Of a stretch of 43,854 nucleotides of DNA, positions 6,302 through 14,411 are shown piece after piece (within the stretch, counting starts at the first letter, position 1; every line of letters begins with the position of its first letter). The notes below the pieces were generated by a model that was given only the letters and a program-made list of their open reading frames with translations, was not told the origin of the DNA and made no database searches. Origin of the DNA: PNAI01 sp964575715 (GTDB lineage: Bacteria > Pseudomonadota > Alphaproteobacteria > Rhizobiales > Xanthobacteraceae); NCBI GenBank assembly GCA_964575715.1, contig CAZNSG010000007.1, positions 1 through 43,854 on the forward strand, written 5' to 3'. The position numbers were made by a program, and so were the translations under genes.

Positions 6302-8389
6302 ATGACCGATAACCTCACCCTTGCCGCCGAGTTTGCCCCCGCGACGCGGGAGGATTGGCTCAAGCTGGTGCGCGCAGCGCTCAAAGAGCGCCCCTATGAA
6401 CGGCTGATCGCGAAGACCTATGACGGCATCGCGATCGAGCCATTGTACGGACGTGCATCCGATGCAAAGCCTATCGCTGGTCGCACCCCCGGCGCCGCCT
6501 GGGCGCTCATGCAGCGGATCGACCATCCCGATCCCCAGGCTGCCAATGCGCAAGCCCTGCACGACCTCGCGAACGGCGCCACGGGGTTGACCCTGGTTTG
6601 CGCCGGTTCGATCAACGCCAACGGCTTTGGCATCGACGGATCGGCGGAGACACTCAAGAAAATCCTCGATGGCATCGAGCTCGATGCCGGCGTCACCATC
6701 GATTTCAATCTTAGTCCGGAAACCCGGGACATCGTCCGGCACTTCGCCGCGCTGGTGAAAAGCCGCGCTATCAAGCCTGAGGCGGTCGAGATGCGCGGCA
6801 GCATCAATCCGCTCGGCGGCATGGCCGCTGCGGGGGGCACCAACCAGCCATGGAACGAGACTGCCAAGCCCTTCGCAGGTCTGGTAGGCGAGCTGGCGGG
6901 ACAAGGTTTTCGCGGACCGTTTGCCGTGGCTGACGGGCGGATCGTTCACAATGCCGCGGGCTCGGAAGCGCAGGAATTGGCCTTCGTCCTCGCCAGCGCG
7001 GTCGCCTATTTGCGCGCGCTGGAGCTGAGCGGCATTGCGCTCGATGCGGCGCGGCGCATGATCTATTTCCGGCTGGCGGCCGATGCCGATCAGCTGCTGA
7101 CCATGGCGAAATTCCGCGCGCTCCGGAAACTATGGGCGCGCGTGGAGCAGGCCTGCGGACTCAAGCCGCAGCCGGCCTTCGTCACGGCCGAGACGGCGTG
7201 GCGCATGATGACGCGGCGCGATCCGTGGGTGAACATGCTGCGCACGACAATCGCGGCATTCTCCGCCGGCCTTGGCGGCGCCGACGCCATCACCGTGCTG
7301 CCGTTCACGGCGGCGCTCGGACTGCCGGATCGGTTTGCGCGCAACATCGCGCGCAATTCACAGCTTCTTCTGCTCGAGGAATCGCATCTGGCGCGCGTCG
7401 CCGATCCGGCCGCGGGCGCGGGGGGCTTCGAGGAGTTGACCGCGCAGCTTTGCCGCGCGGCCTGGGCGGGATTGCAAGAGATCGATGCGGCGGGCGGGGT
7501 GGCGCAAGCGCTCGCAGCCGGGCTGATCCAGCGTGAGGTCGCCAAGGCGCGCGCCGCGCGCGAGAAGGCTGTGACGCAGCGCGCGGATGCGCTCACGGGC
7601 ACCAGCGATTTTGCCGATCTGGCGGAGGCGCCGGTTAAAGTGCTCGATGTCAAGCCGCGCGCCGCGGCGCCTTCTCCGGCGACGATGAGCTTTGCGCCGC
7701 TGCCGCGCGTGCGATTGGCCGAGCCCTTCGAGCGGTTGCGCGATGCTTCCGACCGCATGCTCGCCGCGACCGGCACGAGGCCAAAAGTCTTTCTTGCCAA
7801 TCTCGGCGCGGCTGCCGAGTTCAATGCGCGCGCGAGTTTCGCCAAGACTCTCTTCGAGGCAGGCGGGATCGAGGCGGTGCAGTTTTTACCCTCCCCCACG
7901 GAACCCGGGCCTGCCCGGTTTCCGCCTCATCTTGCGCAAGTCGGGCAAGCCCGACTTGCGATGGGGGAGGGTGGCGAGGCGAGCAATGCGAGCCGAGCCG
8001 GGAGGGGGGTGGATGTGGCAAAGAGAGATACCCCCCTCCCGGCTGCTTCGCAGCCGACCTCCCCCGCAAGGGGGGAGGTGAAAGAAAGTACACGTGGAGA
8101 GGTGCAGACTAACATCGCCGCACTCATTGCCGCCTTCAAAACCTCCGGCGCCAAGCTCGCGTGTCTGTGCTCGTCGGATGAGGTTTATTCACGCGAGGCG
8201 GTTGAGGCGGCGAAGGCGCTCAAGGCGGCCGGCGCCCGGCATATTTATCTCGCCGGCCGGGTGGACGAATTAGACGCCGCGTTTACGATGGCCGGTATTG
8301 GAACATTCATCTTTTCCGGCTGTGATGCACTGGCGACGCTGCAAGCCGCGCATGATATTCTGGGAATTGGAGCGAAATCGCCGCCATGA
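6302..8389 (+). CDS. mutA: Methylmalonyl-CoA mutase small subunit with an in-frame repeat insertion
   Basis: A 695-residue partner subunit of the adenosylcobalamin enzyme interconverting succinyl-CoA and (R)-methylmalonyl-CoA. Small subunits keep the barrel (about 1-430) and a cobalamin-like domain (about 505 onward, TRPKVFLANLGAAAEF) but not the cobalt-binding DxHxxG, which is also absent here. The family is usually about 620-640 residues. The excess is a stretch at about 529-594, rich in Pro, Gly, Arg and Ser, translated from a class-C palindromic repeat. The reading frame is intact on both sides (GGIEAVQF before, NIAALIAAFKTSGAK after), so the protein may be functional with an extra surface loop. 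The start ATG at 6302 lies 31 nt after folK. The stop overlaps mutB as ATGA. Confidence 0.93.
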   Translation: MTDNLTLAAEFAPATREDWLKLVRAALKERPYERLIAKTYDGIAIEPLYGRASDAKPIAGRTPGAAWALMQRIDHPDPQAANAQALHDLANGATGLTLVCAGSINANGFGIDGSAETLKKILDGIELDAGVTIDFNLSPETRDIVRHFAALVKSRAIKPEAVEMRGSINPLGGMAAAGGTNQPWNETAKPFAGLVGELAGQGFRGPFAVADGRIVHNAAGSEAQELAFVLASAVAYLRALELSGIALDAARRMIYFRLAADADQLLTMAKFRALRKLWARVEQACGLKPQPAFVTAETAWRMMTRRDPWVNMLRTTIAAFSAGLGGADAITVLPFTAALGLPDRFARNIARNSQLLLLEESHLARVADPAAGAGGFEELTAQLCRAAWAGLQEIDAAGGVAQALAAGLIQREVAKARAAREKAVTQRADALTGTSDFADLAEAPVKVLDVKPRAAAPSPATMSFAPLPRVRLAEPFERLRDASDRMLAATGTRPKVFLANLGAAAEFNARASFAKTLFEAGGIEAVQFLPSPTEPGPARFPPHLAQVGQARLAMGEGGEASNASRAGRGVDVAKRDTPLPAASQPTSPARGEVKESTRGEVQTNIAALIAAFKTSGAKLACLCSSDEVYSREAVEAAKALKAAGARHIYLAGRVDELDAAFTMAGIGTFIFSGCDALATLQAAHDILGIGAKSPP
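7886..8083. repeat. Class-C palindromic element inside the mutA coding sequence
   Basis: About 198 bp. The ends form an imperfect inverted repeat (TTACCCTCCCCC on the left, GGGGGGAGGTGAAA on the right) with several inner hairpins, e.g. AAGTCGGGCAAGCCCGACTT near 7938-7957 and the CCGGGAGGGGGG / CCCCCCTCCCGG pair. The same family lies at 19957-20193 and 25586-25722. It contains no stop in the mutA frame, so it is translated into about 66 residues. Confidence 0.85.
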
Positions 8390-10542
8390 CCCGTATTCCG
8401 GACTTCGCCAAAATTGCTTTTGCCGATGCGCCGGCGCCGGTGCCGGCAGGCACCGCCGCGCCTTGGCTCACCCCGGAAGGAATTCCGGTGAAGCCGGTGT
8501 ATGGCGCCGGCGATCTGTCGGGCATCGATTTCCTCGACACCTTCCCCGGCATTCCGCCTTTCCTGCGCGGCCCCTACCCCGCCATGTATGTCACGCAGCC
8601 CTGGACCATCCGGCAATACGCCGGCTTCTCCAGCGCGGAGGATTCCAACGCGTTCTATCGGCGCAATATTGCCGCCGGGCAGAAGGGCCTCTCGGTGGCG
8701 TTCGATCTTCCCACCCATCGCGGCTACGACTCCGATCATCCACGCGTGGCCGGCGATGTGGGCATGGCGGGCGTGGCGATCGATTCCATCTTTGACATGC
8801 GCACGCTGTTTTCCGGCATTCCGCTCGAGCAGATGAGCGTGTCGATGACCATGAACGGCGCGGTGCTGCCCGTGCTCGCGCTCTATATCGTGGCGGCGGA
8901 AGAGCAAGGCGTGCCGCCGGAGAAACTCGCGGGCACCATCCAGAACGATATTCTCAAAGAGTTCATGGTGCGCAACACCTATATCTACCCGCCTGCGCCC
9001 AGCCTGCGCATCATCTCGGACATTTTTTCCTACTCTTCGACGCATATGCCGAAATTCAACTCGATCTCGATCTCCGGCTATCACATGCAGGAGGCGGGCG
9101 CGACGGCCGATCTCGAACTCGCCTATACGCTGGCCGACGGCGTCGAATATGTGCGCGCCGGTCTTGCGGCCAATCTCGACATCGACCGGTTCGCGCCGCG
9201 GCTCTCGTTCTTCTGGGGCATCGGCATGAACTTCTTCATGGAGGTGGCGAAGCTGCGTGCCGCGCGCCTGCTGTGGGCGAAGCTGATAAAGCCGTTCGAG
9301 CCGAAGGATTTGCGTTCGCTCTCGCTGCGCGCGCATTGCCAGACCTCCGGCTGGTCGCTTGCGGCGCAAGACGTGTTCAATAACGTGGCGCGCACCTGCA
9401 TCGAGGCGATGGCGGCAACGCAGGGCCACACCCAGTCGCTGCACACCAATGCGCTTGACGAGGCGCTGGCGCTGCCGACCGACTTTTCCGCGCGCATCGC
9501 GCGCAACACGCAGATCGCATTGCAACAGGAGTCGGGCACCATGCGCATGGTCGATCCCTGGGGCGGCTCGTTCTATGTCGAGCGGCTCACCTACGAGCTT
9601 GCGCGCAAGGCCTGGGGTCACATCCGCGAAGTCGAAGAGCTGGGCGGCATGGCGCGCGCGATCGAGGCCGGCATTCCGAAGCTGCGCATCGAGGAGGCCG
9701 CCGCCAAGACGCAGGCGCGCATCGACGCCGGCCTACAATCGGTGATCGGCGTCAACAAATATCGGCCGACGGACGAAGCTCCCATTGATGTGCTGAAAGT
9801 GGACAATTCGGCGGTGCGGCAGTTGCAGATCGAAAAGCTCAAACGGCTAAGACGCGAGCGCGATCCGGCCGAGGTGGCGGCCACGCTCGATGCGCTCACG
9901 CGCACGGCTGCCGGCGGCAACGGCAATCTGCTGGAGCTTGCGATCGATGCGGCGCGCGCCAAGGCAACGGTGGGCGAAATTTCAGGAGCGCTGGAGAAGG
10001 TTTATGGCCGCCATCGCGCGGAGATCAAGACGATCTCGGGCGTGTTCAAGCGGGAGGCCGGCATGTCGGATGCAGTCGCGCGGTTGCAGAAGCAAGTCGT
10101 GGAATTCGAGCGCAACGAAGGCCGCCGGCCGCGCATCCTGGTGGCGAAAATCGGCCAGGACGGCCACGATCGCGGGCAGAAGGTGATCGCCTCGGCGTTC
10201 GCCGATCTCGGCTTCGATGTGGATATCGGGCCGCTGTTTGCGACCCCGGCGGAGGCGGCGCGCCAGGCGATCGAAAACGACGTGCATATTCTCGGCGTGT
10301 CGACGCTGGCCGCGGTTCACCTGACCGCGGTGCCGGAACTCAAGGCCGAATTGGACAAGCACGGCCGGTCCGACATTATGATCGTGGTCGGCGGCGTGGT
10401 GCCGCCGCAGGATTACGACACGCTCAAGCGCGCCGGCGCCGAAGCGATCTTCCCGCCCGGAACGGTGATCGCGGATGCGGCTGCGGAGCTGGTAAAAAGT
10501 CTTAGTCGCCGGCTGGGGCACGGGCAAGAAGCGGCGGAGTAG
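8386..10542 (+). CDS. mutB: Methylmalonyl-CoA mutase large (catalytic) subunit
   Basis: A 718-residue catalytic subunit. The N-terminal barrel carries the hallmark stretch YPAMYVTQPWTIRQYAGF and FDLPTHRGYDSDHPRV. The C-terminal cobalamin domain has the base-off/His-on motif D592-G-H594-D-R-G597 in GQDGHDRGQKV, then GVSTLAAVH and VVGGVVPP. Length matches the family. Together with MutA it links propionyl-CoA, branched-chain amino acid or odd-chain fatty acid breakdown to succinyl-CoA; elsewhere it can feed ethylmalonyl-CoA or polyhydroxyalkanoate routes. No epimerase, MeaB chaperone or propionyl-CoA carboxylase gene is visible in the window. Confidence 0.97.
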   Translation: MTRIPDFAKIAFADAPAPVPAGTAAPWLTPEGIPVKPVYGAGDLSGIDFLDTFPGIPPFLRGPYPAMYVTQPWTIRQYAGFSSAEDSNAFYRRNIAAGQKGLSVAFDLPTHRGYDSDHPRVAGDVGMAGVAIDSIFDMRTLFSGIPLEQMSVSMTMNGAVLPVLALYIVAAEEQGVPPEKLAGTIQNDILKEFMVRNTYIYPPAPSLRIISDIFSYSSTHMPKFNSISISGYHMQEAGATADLELAYTLADGVEYVRAGLAANLDIDRFAPRLSFFWGIGMNFFMEVAKLRAARLLWAKLIKPFEPKDLRSLSLRAHCQTSGWSLAAQDVFNNVARTCIEAMAATQGHTQSLHTNALDEALALPTDFSARIARNTQIALQQESGTMRMVDPWGGSFYVERLTYELARKAWGHIREVEELGGMARAIEAGIPKLRIEEAAAKTQARIDAGLQSVIGVNKYRPTDEAPIDVLKVDNSAVRQLQIEKLKRLRRERDPAEVAATLDALTRTAAGGNGNLLELAIDAARAKATVGEISGALEKVYGRHRAEIKTISGVFKREAGMSDAVARLQKQVVEFERNEGRRPRILVAKIGQDGHDRGQKVIASAFADLGFDVDIGPLFATPAEAARQAIENDVHILGVSTLAAVHLTAVPELKAELDKHGRSDIMIVVGGVVPPQDYDTLKRAGAEAIFPPGTVIADAAAELVKSLSRRLGHGQEAAE

Positions 10543-10577
10543 GCCTTGTGCCGTGACGGCGAAGAGGATGAAGCTCG

Positions 10578-10774
10578 CGTAGGATGGGTTGAGCGCAGCG
10601 AAACCCATCGCGATGGCGAAAGCGCCAAGATCGATCGATGATGAACCATTGCAAGATCTAAATCTGAGAGTCGTGCGGGCTATGAAAAGTGTTTGCTTTG
10701 GCGAAAGGCGATGGGTTTCGCCATAGCGCGTCAACGACGCGCGTAAACGCGCTTATGGCTCAACCCATCCTACG
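10578..10774. repeat. Class-E composite palindrome with an embedded class-F unit
   Basis: The outer arms are a perfect 17-bp inverted repeat, CGTAGGATGGGTTGAGC (10578-10594) and its complement at 10758-10774. The inner arms CGAAACCCATCGC (10599-10611) and GCGATGGGTTTCG (10708-10720) are also perfect. Between them a class-F unit (10727-10758), itself palindromic, is closely related to the tandem units at 18951-19014. It fills the gap between mutB and pcp. No coding function is seen. Confidence 0.88.
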
Positions 10775-10797
10775 ACCTTGCACGGCAAAGGCTAAGA

Positions 10798-11409
10798 ATG
10801 CCTACCACGCTCCTGATCACCGGTTTCGGCCCATTTCCCGGTGCGCCCTTAAACCCGAGCGGGCCACTTGCACTGCGGCTTGCGCGCCGTCGCCGGCCGG
10901 CCTTCGCGGACACGTGGCGCATTGCGCATGTGTTTCGCACCAGCCATGTGGCGGTCGAGCGCGAACTGCCCGAGCTGGTCGCGCGGCACCGGCCCGATGC
11001 CGTCCTCATGTTCGGACTCGCGGCACGCACGCGCCACCTGCGGATCGAGACGCGAGCGCGCAATGCCATTTCCCCATTGTTCGCGGATGCGGACCGTTGC
11101 AAGCCAGCGGCGCGGACATTGTCCGCACACGCACTTGCCACGATGCCGGTGCGTGCACCGTGGTCGAGACTGCTGCAGGCGGCGCGCGCGGCCGGCGTGC
11201 CAGCGGCGCTCTCGCACGATGCCGGCCGCTATCTCTGCAATGCCCTGTTCTGGCGGGCGCTCGAAACGGCCACTCGACAAGGCGGGCCACGGGTGGTCGC
11301 CTTTGTGCATGTGCCGCGGCTGCGGCGTGATATCACGCCTGCCGACCTTGCACGCGCCGGCGAAGCGATTTTGCTCAGCGTTCTTGCCGCGGCACGCCGA
11401 CAGCGTTAA
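10798..11409 (+). CDS. pcp: Pyroglutamyl-peptidase I (C15)
   Basis: A 203-residue cysteine peptidase that removes N-terminal pyroglutamate from peptides in the cytoplasm. The catalytic triad is visible as Glu84 in LRIETRARN, Cys147 in SHDAGRYLCN and His171 in FVHVP. The N-terminal LLITGFGPFPG is the family opening. It is slightly shorter than the common ~215 residues. It stands alone, just downstream of the class-E repeat, so any promoter must lie in or before the repeat. Confidence 0.88.
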   Translation: MPTTLLITGFGPFPGAPLNPSGPLALRLARRRRPAFADTWRIAHVFRTSHVAVERELPELVARHRPDAVLMFGLAARTRHLRIETRARNAISPLFADADRCKPAARTLSAHALATMPVRAPWSRLLQAARAAGVPAALSHDAGRYLCNALFWRALETATRQGGPRVVAFVHVPRLRRDITPADLARAGEAILLSVLAAARRQR

Positions 11410-11477
11410 CGTATCGCAAACGGACATTGCTGTCCCGATCCGACACAACTTTTCTGGCCTGGAACTTGAACCTTGCT

Positions 11478-11497
11478 ACTCCGAATCAAATCGGAGT
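11478..11497 (+). promoter_or_regulatory. Hairpin that would cover the ribosome site of the Tat-exported protein gene
   Basis: ACTCCGA (11478-11484) pairs perfectly with TCGGAGT (11491-11497) around a 6-nt loop. The 3' arm contains the GGAG Shine-Dalgarno at 11493-11496 for the ATG at 11503. In mRNA this would hide the ribosome site, so translation could be limited by temperature, a binding factor or an upstream ribosome. This is inferred from sequence only. Confidence 0.45.
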
Positions 11498-11502
11498 GTG
11501 CC

Positions 11503-12864
11503 ATGGGTCTTGACCGCCGCCAGATGCTTAAGATTACCGCGCTAACGAGCGCGGTGCCTGCCGTCACGCTCGCAACGCCCTCGGCCGCAGCACCGATGTC
11601 GACGCTGGGCATCGACGCCGTGCAACTCGGCGTACGCGCGGGCGGCACCATCGAGCAGACGGTGGCGCTGCAAAATGCCATCGATCAGACTGCCGGCGCG
11701 CGCGTGCCGCTGGTGCTCGGTCCCGGCATCTATCGCGCGGGCGAACTCAAATTGCCGACCGGTACGCAAATCGTCGGCGTGCGCGGGGCGACCCGGCTCG
11801 TCTTCGAAGGCGGCGCAGGATTTATTTTCGCGCGCGGGGCCGATCATGTCACGCTGTCGGGGCTCACACTCGACGGCAAAGGCAAATTGTTGTCCGAGGA
11901 TCGCGGGCTTTTGCAGCTCTCCTGGGGCGGCGATATCCGGCTCATCGACTGCGAGATCGTCAACGCGGGCGGCAACGGCATCGTGCTCGAAGAAGTTGAG
12001 GGCGTCATCTCGGGGATGAGCGTAACCAATGCTGCGGACATCGGTATCGTTTCGCGCAACGGACGCGGGCTCTCCATACAAAACAACAATGTGCGCAACG
12101 CCGGCAACGGCGGCATTTTGGTCATGCGCGCGGCGAAGGGCGACGACGGCGCGCAGGTGCTCGACAATCGCATCGAGGATATCGCCGCCAACCGCGGCGG
12201 CTCCGGCCAGTTTGGCAACGCCATTCGTATCGTCAACGCCGACAACGTGATGGTGCGCGGCAACCGCATCAGCCGAGCGGCATTTTCCGGCGTGCGCGGC
12301 AACGCCGCGTCCAATCTGCAGATCATCAACAACAATGTGATCGATGTTGGCGATGTTGCGCTCTATTCCGAGTTCGGTTTTGAGGGTGCGGTGATCGCCA
12401 ACAACACGGTGGTAGGCGCTGCGCTCGGCGTGGCGGTGGTCAATTTCAGCGAAGGCGGCCGGCTCGCGGTGGTGCAAGGAAACCTGATCCGCAATCTCAC
12501 GCGCAAGCGCGCGGGCGGAACTTCGCCGAACGACGGCTCCGGCATCGGTATCACGGTCGAGGCCGACGCCGCGGTCACCGGCAATGTGATCGAGAACGCG
12601 CCGGACACCGGCATCAAGCTCGGCTGGGGGCCGTATCTGCGCGACGTTTCGGTCACTGGCAACGTCGTGCGCACCGTTGGCTACGGCATCACCGCCTCGG
12701 TTTCGACCGGAGCGGGCCAGGCGGTGATCGCCGGCAATCTGGTCGCCGAAGCCGTGCGCGGTTCCATCGTCGGCATGGATCACGCCGAGGTGCTGCCGGA
12801 CGATCTGAGCAAGAACACCACGCGCTACGCGCATCTGACCATCCGCGGCAACAAGGTGCGCTGA
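11503..12864 (+). CDS. Tat-exported right-handed beta-helix protein (TIGR03808-like)
   Basis: A 453-residue protein. The N-terminus MGLDRRQMLKITALT has the twin-arginine motif (Arg5-Arg6) followed by a hydrophobic stretch and an Ala-rich cleavage region near residue 30, so folded export to the periplasm is likely. The mature part is built of repeated turns with Asn ladders (NAGGNGI, NNNVRNAGNGGI, NNNVIDVGD, NNTVVG), as in parallel beta-helix or pectate-lyase-like folds. It fits the Rhizobiales family TIGR03808. Beta-helices of this type often bind or cut polysaccharide, but no catalytic residues are assigned. The ATG at 11503 is preferred over an upstream in-frame codon because GGAG sits directly before it and the Tat signal begins there. 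Confidence 0.85.
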   Translation: MGLDRRQMLKITALTSAVPAVTLATPSAAAPMSTLGIDAVQLGVRAGGTIEQTVALQNAIDQTAGARVPLVLGPGIYRAGELKLPTGTQIVGVRGATRLVFEGGAGFIFARGADHVTLSGLTLDGKGKLLSEDRGLLQLSWGGDIRLIDCEIVNAGGNGIVLEEVEGVISGMSVTNAADIGIVSRNGRGLSIQNNNVRNAGNGGILVMRAAKGDDGAQVLDNRIEDIAANRGGSGQFGNAIRIVNADNVMVRGNRISRAAFSGVRGNAASNLQIINNNVIDVGDVALYSEFGFEGAVIANNTVVGAALGVAVVNFSEGGRLAVVQGNLIRNLTRKRAGGTSPNDGSGIGITVEADAAVTGNVIENAPDTGIKLGWGPYLRDVSVTGNVVRTVGYGITASVSTGAGQAVIAGNLVAEAVRGSIVGMDHAEVLPDDLSKNTTRYAHLTIRGNKVR

Positions 12865-12900
12865 GCACTACTCATACCAACCCGCATAAATTCTGACTCG

Positions 12901-12995
12901 TCATTCCGGGGCGCGGGCTAAAGTCCGCGAGCCCGGAATCCATAATCACGATAGATGGTTATGGATTCCGGCCCTCGCCGCCCGCGTTCCGGTCG
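12901..12995. repeat. Class-B palindromic element (TCATTCCGGGGCGCG ...)
   Basis: Begins TCATTCCGGGGCGCGGG and contains GCCCGGAATCCATAA facing TTATGGATTCCGG near 12958-12970. A related element is at 40776-40945. It lies directly upstream of the split ThDP decarboxylase genes and ends about 35 bp before their start, so it probably overlaps or displaces their promoter region. Confidence 0.8.
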
Positions 12996-13030
12996 TGCTA
13001 ATCTCTGCCCGCATTACGGCGAGGGCATTT

Positions 13031-13564
13031 ATGCTGGCGGGCGCGGAGTCCATTCACGGTCGAGCGGGGCTTTCGGGCGTCAGCATCATCCGGGAAATCA
13101 AGGCGAGCGGGATCGCGTTCGTCGTTTCGGTGCCCGACATCACCACCAGCGAAGGCCTGCTGTGGCCGCTTGCGCGCGAGACAACGCCGCGGCTCATCCG
13201 CGTCTGCAAGGAAGACGAAGGGATCGGGATTTGCGCCGGTCTGTCCTTTTGCGATAAGCGCGCGCTGCTGCTGATCCAGCAGACCGGCATGCTCGATTCG
13301 ATCAACGCGATCCGCGGCGTGGCGGTGGAATATGCGCTGCCGATCTGCATGATGGTCGGCCTGCTGCAAAAGGAGCCGGGCGTGGCGCCGCGCCAGTCCA
13401 AGCGCTATGGGGTGCGGATTGTCGAGCCGATCCTGGAGGCGATGGGCGTCGAGTATCACGAGATCGAAGCGGAGGCGGACGTGGCGAAAATCCGGCCGGC
13501 GATCGATGTGGCCTATGCGCGCTCGCGCCCGGTAGTGCTGCTGATCGGAGTGCCGCCGGCATGA
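13031..13564 (+). CDS. ThDP-dependent decarboxylase, alpha (PYR-domain) subunit
   Basis: A 177-residue protein with the pyrimidine-binding domain of a split thiamine-diphosphate enzyme. It resembles the alpha subunit of sulfopyruvate decarboxylase (ComD) and the N-terminal part of phosphonopyruvate decarboxylase. The likely ThDP-activating glutamate is in CKEDEGIGICAG at 59-70, and QQTGMLDSINAIRG follows at about 83-96. The ATG at 13031 follows GAGGG at 13021-13025. The stop overlaps the beta-subunit start as ATGA, so the two subunits are made together. The substrate is probably a 3-substituted pyruvate or other 2-oxo acid, but it cannot be fixed from sequence. Confidence 0.75.
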   Translation: MLAGAESIHGRAGLSGVSIIREIKASGIAFVVSVPDITTSEGLLWPLARETTPRLIRVCKEDEGIGICAGLSFCDKRALLLIQQTGMLDSINAIRGVAVEYALPICMMVGLLQKEPGVAPRQSKRYGVRIVEPILEAMGVEYHEIEAEADVAKIRPAIDVAYARSRPVVLLIGVPPA

Positions 13565-14130
13565 TGCAGCGCCGGGAATGCCTCAAGGCGCTCGCGCGCC
13601 ACGTGACCGATGCCGACATCGTGCTGCCGGTCTATTCGGCCGCATTTGATTGGATCGAGATCAGGCCGCATCCGCTCAATTATCTCTCCCATGGCGCCAT
13701 GGGCCTGGCGTCCTCGCACGGGCTAGGCTTGGCGCTGGGGCGGCCTGAGCGGCGGGTGATCGTGATTGACGGCGACGGCAGCCTGCTCATGAATATCGGC
13801 ACGCTGGTCACGGCAGCCGAGGCGAGCCCGCGAAACTTTTTCCATTTCGTGTGCGAAAACGGCACTTACGAGGCCAACGGCGGGCATGCAATTCCTGGCC
13901 GAGATCACGTGGACTTTTGCGGCTTTGCGCGCGCGGCCGGATATCGCAACGTGCATGAATTCTCCGACTTGAAGATTTTCGGGCAGCGCATCGGCGCGGT
14001 GCTGGAAGAAGAAGGCCCGGTGTTCGCAACTTTGAAGATCGTCCCGAGCGGGCCGCAGGAGCGCGACTATTCCCACTTGCATGGCGAGCACGTGCGCAAG
14101 GCATTTCGCGACGCGCTTGCGGCGCGGTAG
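13561..14130 (+). CDS. ThDP-dependent decarboxylase, beta (PP-domain) subunit
   Basis: A 189-residue partner of the preceding protein. It holds the diphosphate/Mg-binding domain: GDGSLLMNIGTL at 71-82 followed by Asn100 in CENGTYEANGG, which is the GDG-x(n)-N motif. The layout matches ComE-type beta subunits. It overlaps the alpha gene by 4 nt. No coenzyme M or phosphonate genes are next to it, so a role in those pathways is only one possibility. Its stop codon is immediately followed by an IS5-like transposase scrap. Confidence 0.78.
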   Translation: MMQRRECLKALARHVTDADIVLPVYSAAFDWIEIRPHPLNYLSHGAMGLASSHGLGLALGRPERRVIVIDGDGSLLMNIGTLVTAAEASPRNFFHFVCENGTYEANGGHAIPGRDHVDFCGFARAAGYRNVHEFSDLKIFGQRIGAVLEEEGPVFATLKIVPSGPQERDYSHLHGEHVRKAFRDALAAR

Positions 14131-14228
14131 GGCGTGGACTCATTAACGCGCAGCCATAGCCAGATAGATGCAAGCTGAATGAAGGCGAGGTCGTTCGACA
14201 CGAGCTTGTCTTAGGGCGTGGCGATCCT
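14131..14228 (-). pseudogene. Remnant of an IS5-like transposase 3' end
   Basis: On the minus strand the frame ending here reads RIATP, a stop, DKLVSND, LAFIQLAS, IWLWLRV, NESTP. This matches the usual C-terminus of IS5-family transposases as I remember it (R-I-A-T-R-Y-D-K-L ... F-I-x-L-A-S-I ... W-L-R ... E-S-T-P), but the Arg-Tyr pair has become Pro-stop. Only about 33 codons remain. The remnant abuts the stop codon of the ThDP beta-subunit gene, so an insertion followed by deletion probably set the present gene end. It is not functional. Confidence 0.6.
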
Positions 14229-14294
14229 CGACGACGAGAGTCCGCTCATGGGGGCGAAGCAGAAAACATTTGCTCGTAGCGAGTTTTTCTCAGT

Positions 14295-14329
14295 TTGACC
14301 CATCTGTGCACCCCTAGATAGCTGCTATC
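14295..14329 (+). promoter_or_regulatory. Possible promoter/operator of the tryptophan catabolic genes
   Basis: TTGACC at 14295-14300 could be a -35 box. Downstream, GATAGC-T-GCTATC (14317-14329) is a perfect 6-bp inverted repeat with a 1-nt centre, about 82 bp before the kynA ATG and where a -10 region would lie. A regulator bound there would block transcription. This is weak evidence, as the -10 itself is poor. Confidence 0.35.
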
Positions 14330-14411
14330 ATCAGTGCCGTCTCAGCGTTCCTCTGGGGAATATAGGGATCTGCAATTTGGTCAAATTCGGCACATTTGCG
14401 AAAGGCTCCCA

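Noticed and set aside
8245..9621. Long open frame (458 codons) on the minus strand opposite mutB
   Set aside because: The plus strand encodes a canonical methylmalonyl-CoA mutase over the whole length. The antisense product is Arg/His-rich without motifs, as expected of GC-rich shadow frames.
14212..14411. Possible intact insertion sequence before the tryptophan genes
   Set aside because: Only about 33 C-terminal codons of a transposase with an internal stop remain at 14131-14228. The rest shows no transposase similarity and no second inverted end.
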